Positions 8,861 to 17,904 of a DNA stretch of 64,000 bases are shown in pieces. Below the pieces are notes generated by a model that saw only the letters and a program-made list of their open reading frames with translations, ran no database searches and had not been told where the DNA came from. The translations under genes and the position numbers were made by a program. This stretch comes from Erysipelotrichaceae bacterium (GTDB lineage Bacteria; Bacillota_I; Bacilli_A; Erysipelotrichales; Erysipelotrichaceae), in contig JAFRKI010000014.1 in assembly GCA_017431825.1 (NCBI GenBank), positions 152,252 through 216,251 on the forward strand, given 5' to 3'. How positions within the stretch are numbered: position 1 is the stretch's first letter; every line of letters begins with the position of its first letter.

Positions 8861-8940
8861 TATATGTGACCTGAGCTCTCTTTTATGTGAGTAGATACTT
8901 AGAAGATGGCTTATAATACAATGGATAAGAGGTGACAGAT

Positions 8941-10410
8941 ATGGCTGATAACAAAGATTTTCTGGAACAGTTTTCCAGCAAGGGCAAACCCGACAGCTTC
9001 AGGGAAGAAGAAAGAGTCCCGGTGACAAAAGACAGAAAACCGTTAAATAAAAAGGTCCTGATAGTGATCATCCTTTTTCTGCTGGCTCTACTGGCAGGAC
9101 TGTATTTCCTCTTTCTGGCTCCTAAAATAGAAATGCCCGACTTCCTCGGCAGGACCAAGAACGACGTGGCTGCCTGGGTCAAACAGCAGGAGATCGAGCC
9201 AAGCGGCATCATCTTTGAAGAGGTCTATGACTTCGATACCGAAGAAGGCACCATCCTCAGTCAGAGCGTTGAAGCCGGCAAGAAGGTAAAGGAAAACGTC
9301 AAGCTGAACTTTACGGTATCCCTGGGTGCCGATCCTGATGAAAGCATCAGAGTGCCGGATGTCGGATCGATGTCCAAGGAAGAGATCCAGAACTGGATCG
9401 CAGCGAACAAGCTGCAGAAGACCAAGATCTCCACTTCCTACAATGAAGAAGTGGAAGAGAATCAGGTGATCGACTATTCCTTCTCTGGATGTGAAGAAGA
9501 CAGTTTCACCAGAGCCTGTAGCCTTAAGATAAACATCTCCAAAGGTCCGGCACCGGCCGGCAAGGTAACGGTCGAGGACTTTGTGAACAAGCCTTACGAT
9601 ACGGCTGAAAGCTGGGCCAAATCCAAGAAGGTGACCCTTAATAAGAGTTATGCCTATTCCGAAAAGGTCGAAGAAGACTTCATCATCTCACAATCCATAG
9701 AAGCCGGAAAGACCATCAATGAAGGCGACAGCATTACGGTAGTCGTATCCAAAGGCAAGGCCGTCTATATGCCTAATATGATCGGCTGGTCGGAAGAGCA
9801 GTGCAACAAGTGGTGCGGCAGGAACGGCGTATCTGCCGATGTGAAGGAAAGCTATTCGGGTTCATCTAAAGGAACCATCATCGGCCAGAATATCGAATCC
9901 GGCAAGCTCATCAACAGTGATAGCTATATCGTGGTCACCGTATCTTTGGGTAATACCGTTGATTTCGCCGGCGCCTATGACCTTGACAGCATCAACGCCA
10001 TCCTCGATGAAGCCAATTCCAAGGGTGCCAATATCAAGCTTAAGATAAACAAGGAGTTCTCTGATTACTACGATGTGGGTGCCGTTATTACAAGCGATAA
10101 AAAAGTAAACGTAGGCGGTACTCTGAATGTCACTATATCCAGAGGCCGCAACATCCTGCTTCAGGATGACAGCGCATCATCATGGAATATCTTAAGAGAC
10201 AATCCGCTGGCTTATATGGAGGATGATATCAGAAGCCTCTGTACGGCAAACGGTGCAACATGCGTATTCAAATACGAGAACAGCGATAAGACTACGGAAA
10301 ACGGCAGAGTAGTGGAAGCTTACAGAAGCGATAAGGAAACGCTGGCTACCGGAACCTACTGTCCGCAGGATGTGACCATCACCATAGTCATTAACGATGA
10401 AAGCAGGTAA
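8941..10410 (+). CDS. PASTA-repeat membrane protein without kinase domain
   Basis: About 489 residues: a cytoplasmic N-terminus of roughly 40 residues, one membrane helix (VLIVIILFLLALLAGLYFLFLA), then five or six extracytoplasmic PASTA-like units, each ending in a VSLG-, ISKG- or VSRG-type strand. PASTA domains bind muropeptides or lipid II in PrkC/Stk kinases and PBPs, but no kinase or transpeptidase domain is present here. ATG 8941 was chosen because AAGAGG is 8 nt upstream; GTG 8932 overlaps that SD. A TATAAT lies at 8912-8917. It is 5 nt from the following FtsX-like permease, suggesting a cell-wall-linked function for the operon. Confidence 0.85.
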   Translation: MADNKDFLEQFSSKGKPDSFREEERVPVTKDRKPLNKKVLIVIILFLLALLAGLYFLFLAPKIEMPDFLGRTKNDVAAWVKQQEIEPSGIIFEEVYDFDTEEGTILSQSVEAGKKVKENVKLNFTVSLGADPDESIRVPDVGSMSKEEIQNWIAANKLQKTKISTSYNEEVEENQVIDYSFSGCEEDSFTRACSLKINISKGPAPAGKVTVEDFVNKPYDTAESWAKSKKVTLNKSYAYSEKVEEDFIISQSIEAGKTINEGDSITVVVSKGKAVYMPNMIGWSEEQCNKWCGRNGVSADVKESYSGSSKGTIIGQNIESGKLINSDSYIVVTVSLGNTVDFAGAYDLDSINAILDEANSKGANIKLKINKEFSDYYDVGAVITSDKKVNVGGTLNVTISRGRNILLQDDSASSWNILRDNPLAYMEDDIRSLCTANGATCVFKYENSDKTTENGRVVEAYRSDKETLATGTYCPQDVTITIVINDESR

Positions 10411-10415
10411 TAATA

Positions 10416-12038
10416 ATGAATTTCATAAACAGAGCATTTAAGAACGTTACCAGAAGGTTATCAAAAACGATACTTCTGACCCTGACCTTTTTCCTGATCG
10501 GAAATCTGGTCATCGTGGGCTTAGGTATCTCCAAGGCTTCGGAAAGTGCCAAGATACTGACCCGTCAGAAGATGAGGGCGGTCGTAACGTACATGCTGGA
10601 CTACGACAAGATCTGGCAGTATGCCGATACCATCGAAGACGAAGACGAACTGAACAAGTTCTATGAAGACTATCCGCGTATCAAACTGGAAGATGTTACG
10701 GCTTTCCTGGCTGATGAAAGAGTCAAGACGGCCAATGCCTTATCCACCAACATGTGGTACTCGGATCATGAGAACAGCCTGGACTTCGTTCATCTTAACA
10801 ACGAAGCGGAAAAGAACATGGACAGCAACGGCCAGGCCTGCTGGATGCTGGAGGACGGAACCCAGCAGTGTGAAGACTACAAGGAACCGATGTTTCTGGC
10901 ACGAAGCAATATGTTCCCTAGCATGATCGAATTTGAAGACGGTGATTATGAAGTCACGCAGGGACGTTTCTATAATCAGTCCGAAATAAACAACGCAGAC
11001 TTCGTCTGTCTTATAAGCGAGAATCTGGCGGCTGCCAACGGCTTAAGCATCGGCGATACGATACGTCTGGCATCCAACTACAATTCTCCATTTATGAAAG
11101 AAATGGGTGTAACGGAAGAGGATATCACCTCCGAATTCGAGATAATCGGCATCTATGATCATCACCATCCGATAACACCTGATAATTCCAATTATGATTA
11201 CTGTTATCCGTATGAGAATCCGGACAACATGATCCTGATGCCTACCACGACGGTCTATGCGGCTAATCTTACCTTGAATCAGAAGAACTTTGATTACTAC
11301 GCAGCCATGTATGCCGGACAGGAAGGCTGGGAATACTACGATGATGAAAGCAACCGTCCTTCCATGGAAAACATGGAAAAGAACAACTATATCGACAATG
11401 TCGTGCTGCTTCTCAGCGACCCGCTGGAAGTTGACAAATTCGCCGATGATTACAAGGACAGCCTGGGGCAGTTTGCCAGACTCGATCTTAACAACGATGA
11501 GTTCAACAAGCTGGCCAAGCCTCTGGATACTCTGAGCATGTATGCCAACTTCATCGTAAGACTGGTGGTAATCAATGCGATAGTCATCATTACCTTAGTT
11601 ACGGCCCTTACCTTAAAGAACAGGGAATATGAGATCGGTGTCCTTCTTTCTGTCGGTGCATCCAAATTCAAGGTAGTCGCCCAGTTCTTCGTGGAACTGG
11701 CCCTGGTAGCCATACTCGGCTTTACCCTGTCGGTAGTATCGGGAAGCCTCATTGCCCGAAGGATAGGCAATACGGTCCTTGAATATCAGATAACGGCCAG
11801 TGATCTGGAAGAAGGCTACAGTTACCGGGACGATGATTACTTCAGCATCTGGGAGACCGATTATACCGAGGACATCTCCATGGAAGATCTCATCAGCGAA
11901 TATGAAGTGACCGTTTCCCCGGCCCTGATCGCTGAGATCTATGTTCTGGGTCTGGGCATCGTGCTGATATCCGTTATCATACCTTCGTTCATGATAATGC
12001 GTTACAACCCTAAGAAGATCCTGATGAATCAGAACTAG
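10416..12038 (+). CDS. FtsX/MacB-type ABC permease
   Basis: A 540-residue permease with one N-terminal helix (TILLTLTFFLIGNLVIVGLGI), a large extracytoplasmic domain of about 330 residues, and three C-terminal helices (near residues 380-400, 425-450 and 510-530). The C-terminal part LTLKNREYEIGVLLSVGASKFKVVAQFFVELALVA carries the FtsX-family coupling region. Such permeases are usually mechanotransmitters or lipoprotein/peptide exporters rather than classical channels. It sits between the PASTA protein and its ATPase with very short gaps. Confidence 0.88.
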   Translation: MNFINRAFKNVTRRLSKTILLTLTFFLIGNLVIVGLGISKASESAKILTRQKMRAVVTYMLDYDKIWQYADTIEDEDELNKFYEDYPRIKLEDVTAFLADERVKTANALSTNMWYSDHENSLDFVHLNNEAEKNMDSNGQACWMLEDGTQQCEDYKEPMFLARSNMFPSMIEFEDGDYEVTQGRFYNQSEINNADFVCLISENLAAANGLSIGDTIRLASNYNSPFMKEMGVTEEDITSEFEIIGIYDHHHPITPDNSNYDYCYPYENPDNMILMPTTTVYAANLTLNQKNFDYYAAMYAGQEGWEYYDDESNRPSMENMEKNNYIDNVVLLLSDPLEVDKFADDYKDSLGQFARLDLNNDEFNKLAKPLDTLSMYANFIVRLVVINAIVIITLVTALTLKNREYEIGVLLSVGASKFKVVAQFFVELALVAILGFTLSVVSGSLIARRIGNTVLEYQITASDLEEGYSYRDDDYFSIWETDYTEDISMEDLISEYEVTVSPALIAEIYVLGLGIVLISVIIPSFMIMRYNPKKILMNQN

Positions 12039-12046
12039 GAGGCTCT

Positions 12047-12721
12047 ATGGCAGAAATATTAAGACTTGAAAACATCAACTATTCATATATCGACGGCGGA
12101 TACGAAAGACAGATCCTCAAGGACCTGTCCTATACCTTTGAAGAAGGAAGGTTCTATACGATACTGGGTCCTTCCGGCTCCGGTAAGACGACCCTGCTGT
12201 CGATCATTGCGGGACTTGATTCGCAGAAGAGCGGCAAGATCTATTTCGAAGGCAAGGACATCGATGAGATCGGATTATACAAATACCGCCGTAACGACAT
12301 CTCCATCGTCTTCCAGCAGTTCAATCTGATATCCTATCTGACGGCTGCGGAAAACGTCATGCTGGCAATGTCCGAAACCGACAACAAGATCCCTGACGAC
12401 AGAAAGGAAGTTGCCTATAACCTGCTGGAAAGATTCGGTATCGTCCGAAGCAAGGCTGACCGTATGGTCAATCAGCTCTCCGGCGGTGAGCAGCAGCGTG
12501 TGGCTATCGCCAGGAGCCTCGCTTCCAATGTCAACCTGATCTTTGCGGATGAGCCTACCGGCAATCTCGATACGGCAACGGAGATCGAGATCATCAACAT
12601 CTTCAAGGAACTGGCCCATGATTTCGGCAAGACCATAATCGTCGTTACCCACTCCGATGCGGTATCGGAAATGTCCGACCAGAGAGTACTGCTGAAAGAC
12701 GGAAAGCTTACCGATTACTGA
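12047..12721 (+). CDS. MacB/LolD-type ABC ATP-binding protein
   Basis: A 224-residue ATPase. Walker A is GPSGSGKT, the Q-loop is VFQQFNLI, the signature is LSGGEQQRVAIARSLA, and Walker B is LIFADEPTGNLD; all match the MacB/LolD/FtsE class that partners FtsX-like permeases. It has an AGGAGG SD, begins 8 nt after the permease and is followed by a terminator, so PASTA protein, permease and ATPase form one three-gene unit. Confidence 0.93.
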   Translation: MAEILRLENINYSYIDGGYERQILKDLSYTFEEGRFYTILGPSGSGKTTLLSIIAGLDSQKSGKIYFEGKDIDEIGLYKYRRNDISIVFQQFNLISYLTAAENVMLAMSETDNKIPDDRKEVAYNLLERFGIVRSKADRMVNQLSGGEQQRVAIARSLASNVNLIFADEPTGNLDTATEIEIINIFKELAHDFGKTIIVVTHSDAVSEMSDQRVLLKDGKLTDY

Positions 12722-12746
12722 TCAGTACGTACTGCCACATTAACTG

Positions 12747-12770
12747 ACTCCCATTGATGATGGGAGTTTT
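12747..12770 (+). terminator. Intrinsic terminator
   Basis: Stem ACTCCCAT/ATGGGAGT with a 5-nt loop, followed by TTTTATT. Confidence 0.85.
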
Positions 12771-12796
12771 ATTATGCATCGATAAGCACTGCCGAT

Positions 12797-12826
12797 TTGA
12801 GAAAACGGCCTGATGGGGGCTATACT
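12797..12826 (+). promoter_or_regulatory. Promoter of the PHP-acetamidase operon
   Basis: TTGAGA (12797-12802), an 18-nt spacer and TATACT (12821-12826). An AAGGAG SD and the ATG follow 22 nt later. Confidence 0.7.
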
Positions 12827-12847
12827 AAATAAAAAGGAGTACAGGCA

Positions 12848-13630
12848 ATGATAGACGGACACGTGCATCTGGAAAGAGGACCATTGACTAAGGAATATGC
12901 TCTGGAATTCGTTAAGGAAGCAGTAAACAAAGGAATAGACGATCTGCAGATCCTTGATCATACGCACCGCTTTAAGGAATTTGAGGAAATGTATGAGCCG
13001 ATGAAAAAGATCGGCGGCGGCCAGAAGAAATGGCTGGACAATGACTTCAGAAGTACTCTTGATGAATACTATGAACTGATCAGGGAAATGAAGCAGTTGG
13101 ATCTGCCCATTAAAGTTACTTACGGTCTTGAAGTATGTTTCCAGATATCCTACCTGCCTTTCTTAAGGGACATCTTCAGCAGGAATCACTTTGATTTTCT
13201 GGTAGGCTCCGTTCATGCGGTAAACAACATCGCCTATGATTCGAGCTGGTCCGTTGAAGAACTCTGGACGAAGTATCCGGTCGATTACATCTATACCAAG
13301 TACTTTGAGGAATCCTTTGCCCTCATCGAAAGCGATCTGTTTACGCAGATCGGCCATCCCGATACCATCAAGATGTTCGGCTACAGGCCTTCCTTTGACG
13401 TACTGCCGTATTATGACAGGCTGGCCAAGCTGGCCAACAAGCATCACGTGAAGCTTGAAAACAATACCGGATGCTACTACCGTTACCATCATCCGGATAA
13501 AGGACTGGCCCCGGATGTACTGAAGGTATTCAAGGACAACGGAGCTGATATGATAACCGTATCCGATGCGCACAGACCAGAAGATGTCGGCAGCTACATT
13601 AAGGATATCTGGGATATCACTATGGGATAG
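12848..13630 (+). CDS. PHP-domain phosphoesterase
   Basis: A 260-residue cytosolic metal-dependent phosphoesterase of the histidinol-phosphatase/PolX-PHP superfamily. The first metal motif is GHVHLERG (His5, His7), followed by LDHTHRF, GLEV, LVGSVHAV, QIGHPD and a final VSDAHRPEDVG, the full set of His/Asp ligands in order. No his genes are nearby, so a generic phosphatase role is safer than histidine synthesis. It has a strong SD and its own promoter, and lies 3 nt from the acetamidase-like gene. Confidence 0.85.
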   Translation: MIDGHVHLERGPLTKEYALEFVKEAVNKGIDDLQILDHTHRFKEFEEMYEPMKKIGGGQKKWLDNDFRSTLDEYYELIREMKQLDLPIKVTYGLEVCFQISYLPFLRDIFSRNHFDFLVGSVHAVNNIAYDSSWSVEELWTKYPVDYIYTKYFEESFALIESDLFTQIGHPDTIKMFGYRPSFDVLPYYDRLAKLANKHHVKLENNTGCYYRYHHPDKGLAPDVLKVFKDNGADMITVSDAHRPEDVGSYIKDIWDITMG

Positions 13631-13633
13631 AAA

Positions 13634-14530
13634 ATGACAGAAATAAGAGAAGACTATATCACGGAATTCAGTAAGGACAATAAGCCTGCTGCGTACTGCG
13701 AAGACGGGGATACCGTAATCTTTCATACCAGGGACTGTTTTAATAACGTGATCAGGTCTCATGAAGACCGAGGCAAGGAAGATGATGAACCCGGCAATCC
13801 GGCGACCGGTCCTTTGTATGTGAAGGGACTCAAAGCAGGCGATGTGCTGGCTGTCGATATCATCGATATCGAAGTAGCCGAAAGAGGCGTATCCTGCACC
13901 GTAGAGGACTGTGGCATTCTCTGGCCAAGCTGTGAGCTCAGGACCAGGGTCTTTGAAATAGAAAACGATGAAGTCAGTTTCAACGAACTGAGACTGAAGA
14001 TAAAACCGATGATCGGTGTCATCGGCCTGGCTCCTGAAGGCAAGGCCGTATCGAGCGAAGATTCCTTTCATCTTGGCGGCAACATGGACGATCCTCTGAT
14101 AAATAAAGGAACGACCGTTTACCTGCCTTGCGAAGTCGACGGCGGGCTGCTGGCCATCGGTGATCTTCATGCGCTGATGGGTGATGGCGAAATAGCCGGT
14201 ACCGGTATCGAGATCGCCGGAAAAGTTACCGTCAGAGTCAGGATTATAGAGGACTTTGAACTGAACTGGCCTTTACTGGAAACGGAAGATGCCTACTATG
14301 TCAATGCCAACGGCAGCGACTGCAACATGGCTCTTACCAGAGCCTATGTCGAGATGCAAAGACTGGTGGCCGAAGCCATGAACTGGGATCTTACCGATGC
14401 TGCCATGTATCTGTCATTAAGAGGCATCCAGAACGCCAACCAGTCCTGCATGAGTCCCGGTATCGACCATGAAGAAAGCGGGCCTAACTTCAGGGTAGGC
14501 GTCTTTAAAAAGGAGATAAAGATCATCTAG
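13634..14530 (+). CDS. Acetamidase/formamidase-family protein
   Basis: A 298-residue FmdA/AmdA-type amide hydrolase. Recognisable stretches are NPATGPLYVKGLKAGDVLAV, MIGVIGLAPEG, HLGGNMD and the HALMGDGEIAGTGIEI block, all in family order. The enzymes hydrolyse small amides to ammonia and the acid in the cytosol. The SD is weak (GGGATAG before the ATG) and the gene follows the PHP gene after 3 nt, which suggests translational coupling. The substrate is unknown. Confidence 0.88.
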   Translation: MTEIREDYITEFSKDNKPAAYCEDGDTVIFHTRDCFNNVIRSHEDRGKEDDEPGNPATGPLYVKGLKAGDVLAVDIIDIEVAERGVSCTVEDCGILWPSCELRTRVFEIENDEVSFNELRLKIKPMIGVIGLAPEGKAVSSEDSFHLGGNMDDPLINKGTTVYLPCEVDGGLLAIGDLHALMGDGEIAGTGIEIAGKVTVRVRIIEDFELNWPLLETEDAYYVNANGSDCNMALTRAYVEMQRLVAEAMNWDLTDAAMYLSLRGIQNANQSCMSPGIDHEESGPNFRVGVFKKEIKII

Positions 14531-14540
14531 GAGAACGGAT

Positions 14541-15353
14541 ATGAAGAAAATACTGCAGTCATTGATAATGGTACTGGTCCTGATAGCGGCCTTCCCAAGT
14601 ACCGTAAGGGCCGACATGGGGCCTAAGCCTTCCATTCGCATCACCTTCGAAGGGATAAACGAAAGGTATTATGTGACGCTCTTATCCAAGGAAAGAGGCT
14701 ACGGTCCTTATGAAAACTACGAAGAGGGAGGATACTGCGAGACGGAAGGAGAGGATGATGAGATCTTCTGCAGGTTCCTGGAATTCGCCCTTAATGATGA
14801 CTACTATCTGATCAACCGTCCTGTGGAATGCACAGACGATAATGAATTCTCCTGGACCTATTATCCTCCGGAAGATTTCAAGGTCCTGATCTATCTGGCT
14901 GATTCCGACAGGTTCCTGGTAACGGAAGCCTATACCAAGTATGCCTTTGATTCCTACTACAGATACGATCCTGAGACCAATGCTTTAATTAACAGTTATA
15001 ACTATAAGGGAGAAGTACTGTCGCTGATCGGCAGAGTCATCATTACCATCATCATCGAAGTGCTGATCGCCTTGCTGTTCAAGTATAAGAAACATCTGAA
15101 GACCATCATCATCGTCAACATCATCACCCAGGGGCTTCTCAATCTCTTTGTGAATATGACCAACTACTATGCGGGCCTTCTGACGACTGTCATACTGGTC
15201 TTCCTGGCTGAAGGAGCGGTCCTTTTGATAGAGATCATCGTTTACCGGATCGCCTTCAAGGAAAACAAGGCCATCCTCTATGCGATAGTAGCCAATATCC
15301 TGTCCTTTGCGGCAGGCAGCTATCTGGCTCTGCTGATACCGGGACTTCTCTGA
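14541..15353 (+). CDS. Secreted-domain membrane protein of unknown function
   Basis: A 270-residue protein with a signal peptide (ILQSLIMVLVLIAAFPSTVRA) whose mature end begins ADMGPKPS. An extracytoplasmic domain of about 125 residues contains two close cysteines, followed by four C-terminal helices from about residue 160. The ADMGPKPS start after the signal recurs in uncharacterised Bacillota membrane proteins. I do not recognise a function. It follows the acetamidase gene after 10 nt with a GGAG SD and is closed by a terminator. Confidence 0.7.
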   Translation: MKKILQSLIMVLVLIAAFPSTVRADMGPKPSIRITFEGINERYYVTLLSKERGYGPYENYEEGGYCETEGEDDEIFCRFLEFALNDDYYLINRPVECTDDNEFSWTYYPPEDFKVLIYLADSDRFLVTEAYTKYAFDSYYRYDPETNALINSYNYKGEVLSLIGRVIITIIIEVLIALLFKYKKHLKTIIIVNIITQGLLNLFVNMTNYYAGLLTTVILVFLAEGAVLLIEIIVYRIAFKENKAILYAIVANILSFAAGSYLALLIPGLL

Positions 15354-15388
15354 TAGGACAAGATAAAAATACCTTAAATTTCACATAT

Positions 15389-15415
15389 AAGGATGCTTTG
15401 AACTGCATCCTTTTT
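15389..15415 (+). terminator. Intrinsic terminator
   Basis: AAGGATGC/GCATCCTT stem with an 8-nt loop, then TTTTT-like tail. The arms are identical to those of the terminator at 4359. Confidence 0.88.
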
Positions 15416-15488
15416 GTATAGAATTAAAGGGAAAAGCGGTATAAAAAGTGTATAATAATATTGCAATTAATAGGAGGAAAACATATAT

Positions 15489-16556
15489 ATGGCTGTTAAA
15501 GTTGCAATTAACGGATTTGGACGTATCGGTCGTTTAGCATTCAGACAGATGTTCGAAGACAAGAACTATGAAGTAGTCGCTATCAATGATCTGACTTCTC
15601 CGAAGATGTTAGCTACATTATTAAAGTATGATTCTGCTCAGGGTAGCTTCTGTGGCAAGTTTGGTGAAAATCTGCATACAGTAGAATACAAGGAGCCTGA
15701 ATTTGAAGAAGACGGCAAGACTGTTAAGGTAAACGGTTCCATCACGGTCGACGGTCAGGAAATCACTATCTATGCCGTTCCTAAGGCTGAAGAACTCCCT
15801 TGGGGCAAACTGGGTGTTGACGTAGTTCTGGAATGCACAGGTTTCTATACTTCCAAGGCTAAATCAGAAGCTCATATCAAAGCCGGTGCCAAGAAGGTCG
15901 TTATTTCTGCTCCTGCAGGCAATGATCTGCCGACTATCGTTTACAATGTAAACCATGAAACTTTAAAACCGGAAGACAACATCATTTCTGCTGCTTCCTG
16001 CACCACTAACTGCTTAGCTCCGATGACCAAGGCTTTAAACGATGCCTTCCCGATCCAGTCCGGTATCATGACCACTGTTCATGCCTACACCGGTGACCAG
16101 ATGATCCTCGACGGACCTCAGAGAAAAGGCGACGTACAGAGAGCCAGAGCCGGCGCTGTCAATATCGTTCCTAACTCTACCGGTGCTGCCAAGGCTATCG
16201 GTCTCGTAATTCCTGAACTCAACGGAAAGCTCATCGGTGCTGCTCAGAGAGTTCCTACTCCTACAGGTTCTACCACTATCCTGCACGCTGTCGTAAAGGG
16301 TAAAGATGTAACTGTTGATGCCATCAATGAAGCCATGAAGTCTCAGGCTAACGAATCCTTCGGTTACACTACTGAAAAGCTCGTTTCTTCCGATATCATC
16401 GGTATGAAGTTCGGTTCATTATTCGATGCCAACCAGACCATGGTTTCCAAGATCGATGATGAAAACTACCTGGTACAGGTCGTTGCCTGGTACGACAACG
16501 AGAACTCTTACACATCTCAGATGGTAAGAACGATCAAGTACTTAGCTACTCTGTAA
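15489..16556 (+). CDS. gap: Glyceraldehyde-3-phosphate dehydrogenase (type I)
   Basis: Glycolytic NAD-dependent GAPDH, 355 residues. It has the N-terminal Rossmann start [13 protein letters not shown], the catalytic SCTTNCLAP near residue 170, the HAYTGDQ loop and [15 protein letters not shown] at the C-terminus. It is 15-20 residues longer than usual owing to an insertion around [18 protein letters not shown]. Codon use shifts to T-ending and TTA codons compared with neighbours, consistent with very high expression. AGGAGG precedes the ATG; a TATAAT lies at 15451-15456. Terminators on both sides make it monocistronic. Confidence 0.97.
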   Translation: MAVKVAINGFGRIGRLAFRQMFEDKNYEVVAINDLTSPKMLATLLKYDSAQGSFCGKFGENLHTVEYKEPEFEEDGKTVKVNGSITVDGQEITIYAVPKAEELPWGKLGVDVVLECTGFYTSKAKSEAHIKAGAKKVVISAPAGNDLPTIVYNVNHETLKPEDNIISAASCTTNCLAPMTKALNDAFPIQSGIMTTVHAYTGDQMILDGPQRKGDVQRARAGAVNIVPNSTGAAKAIGLVIPELNGKLIGAAQRVPTPTGSTTILHAVVKGKDVTVDAINEAMKSQANESFGYTTEKLVSSDIIGMKFGSLFDANQTMVSKIDDENYLVQVVAWYDNENSYTSQMVRTIKYLATL

Positions 16557-16573
16557 TCCATAAGCATTCATTT

Positions 16574-16602
16574 AAGACCACCGCTGATCCGGTGGTCTTT
16601 TT
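16574..16602 (+). terminator. Intrinsic terminator of gap
   Basis: Perfect 10-bp stem AAGACCACCG/CGGTGGTCTT with a 6-nt loop and a T-run. Confidence 0.93.
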
Positions 16603-16654
16603 TAATTTACGGTCATGGGTGAATTGTCTGTATAATGAGATAAAGGCTGATAAT

Positions 16655-17287
16655 ATGGAACAGAAAGAATACTGGAACAGCGTATCGGAAACAAAGACCT
16701 TCACTTTGCCGTTTAACGGTGAACTGTTTTCGGAATATGTGGAAAAGGACTCGGTGATCACCGATGTCGGCTGCGGATACGGCAGGGTCTTAAGGATCCT
16801 TAAGGATGAAGGATACAGCGATGTGACAGGCTATGATTTTTCGCCTATGATGATCGAAAGAGGAAGAAGGGAATGTCCGGATATCCGCTTTGAAATAATG
16901 GAAGAAGACAGGATTCCTGCCGGCGATGAAAGTGCTGATGCGGTGATCCTGTTTGCGGTACTGACCTGCATCGTCGAAAGCGAAAAACAGGAGATGCTGA
17001 TAAAAGAGATCCGCAGGATCCTGAAGCCGGGAGGCATCATTTACGTTAACGATTATCTTCTGAATACGGATGAAAGAAATCTGGAACGTTATCATAAATA
17101 TGAAAAGGAACTCGGTGTTTACGGAGCCTTTACCCTGCCTGAAGGCGCAAGAGTCAGACACCACAGTGAGGAATACATCAGGGAACTGTTCAGGGATTTC
17201 GAGACCAGAGAATATGACCGTATCGTCTATACGACGATGAACGGACACCGGTCATCCGGATTTACCTATATCGGCAGCAGGAAATAA
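16655..17287 (+). CDS. Class I SAM-dependent methyltransferase
   Basis: A 210-residue methyltransferase. Motif I is ITDVGCGYGRVLRIL, the acidic loop is VTGYDFSPMMIERG, and motif IV-VI covers ADAVILFAVLTCI and IRRILKPGGIIYVNDYLL, close to the UbiE/MenG-like Methyltransf_11/25 fold. ATG 16655 was chosen because the homologous start MEQKEYWNSVSE follows it; TATAAT lies at 16631-16636, giving a leader of only about 12 nt with a weak AAAGG. Substrate unknown. A GtrA-like gene starts 1 nt downstream. Confidence 0.82.
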   Translation: MEQKEYWNSVSETKTFTLPFNGELFSEYVEKDSVITDVGCGYGRVLRILKDEGYSDVTGYDFSPMMIERGRRECPDIRFEIMEEDRIPAGDESADAVILFAVLTCIVESEKQEMLIKEIRRILKPGGIIYVNDYLLNTDERNLERYHKYEKELGVYGAFTLPEGARVRHHSEEYIRELFRDFETREYDRIVYTTMNGHRSSGFTYIGSRK

Positions 17288-17288
17288 A

Positions 17289-17831
17289 ATGAAATCCAAA
17301 AATCTGCTAAAAAGCTTTGATGAGAAACATCAGGACAGTACTGTCTGGCAGTTTGTGAAGTTCAATCTGGTCAGCGTCAGCATATCGCTTTTGCAGCTGT
17401 TTCTGGCCAATGTACTGCCGTTTCTTTTTGATTCCTTAAAGGCAGGTCTGCCTGCCTTTCTGCAGCCGGTATTCGATCCGGAATTTCTCTTTGAAGGAGA
17501 AAGTCCATATGTCGTAAACGGCGTCGTGACCTGGGGTTATGTGCTGCCTTTCTTTCTGTCTAATCTTATAGCCAACATCTACGGCTATTTCGTCAACATG
17601 AAGGCGACCTTCAAAGGCAAAGGCTCAAAGGGAAGTATCGTCATTTATTTGGTGACGTTAGTTGCTCTAATCCTTTTCTCGACCTGGCTGCAGGGTGTGA
17701 TCGTTGCCTATCTGAGCGGCACAAAGCTGGATGCCATGGCCAGAACTTTCGCTGCCCTGACTGCGGGGCTGGTCCAGATGGCCGTGCTGTTTCCGCTTGA
17801 AAAATACGTGCTGTTTAAGACGAAAGAATGA
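17289..17831 (+). CDS. GtrA-like membrane protein
   Basis: A 180-residue protein with four hydrophobic segments, beginning WQFVKFNLVSVSISLLQLFLANVL, which matches the GtrA/DPMS family start, and with SNLIANIYGYFVNMKATFKG in the middle, where the family has its conserved Asn/Phe-rich segment. GtrA proteins help move lipid-linked sugars across membranes. It is coupled to the upstream methyltransferase gene (one base apart). Partner glycosyltransferases are not visible here. Confidence 0.75.
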   Translation: MKSKNLLKSFDEKHQDSTVWQFVKFNLVSVSISLLQLFLANVLPFLFDSLKAGLPAFLQPVFDPEFLFEGESPYVVNGVVTWGYVLPFFLSNLIANIYGYFVNMKATFKGKGSKGSIVIYLVTLVALILFSTWLQGVIVAYLSGTKLDAMARTFAALTAGLVQMAVLFPLEKYVLFKTKE

Positions 17832-17904
17832 AGCGGCATTGGCCAAAAGACGAAAATACCCGTCATGGTAAGATAAAGATATAGAAGCATTAGGAGAAGA
17901 TGAT

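Noticed and set aside
13163..14170. Long minus-strand open frame (335 codons) opposite the PHP and acetamidase genes
   Set aside because: It lies antisense to two genes with complete family motifs, has no SD or family resemblance, and results from codon bias that rarely yields antisense stops.
4359..15415. Identical AAGGATGC terminator arms at 4359 and 15389 as a mobile repeat
   Set aside because: Only 8-bp arms match, the loops and flanks differ; this is ordinary terminator convergence.
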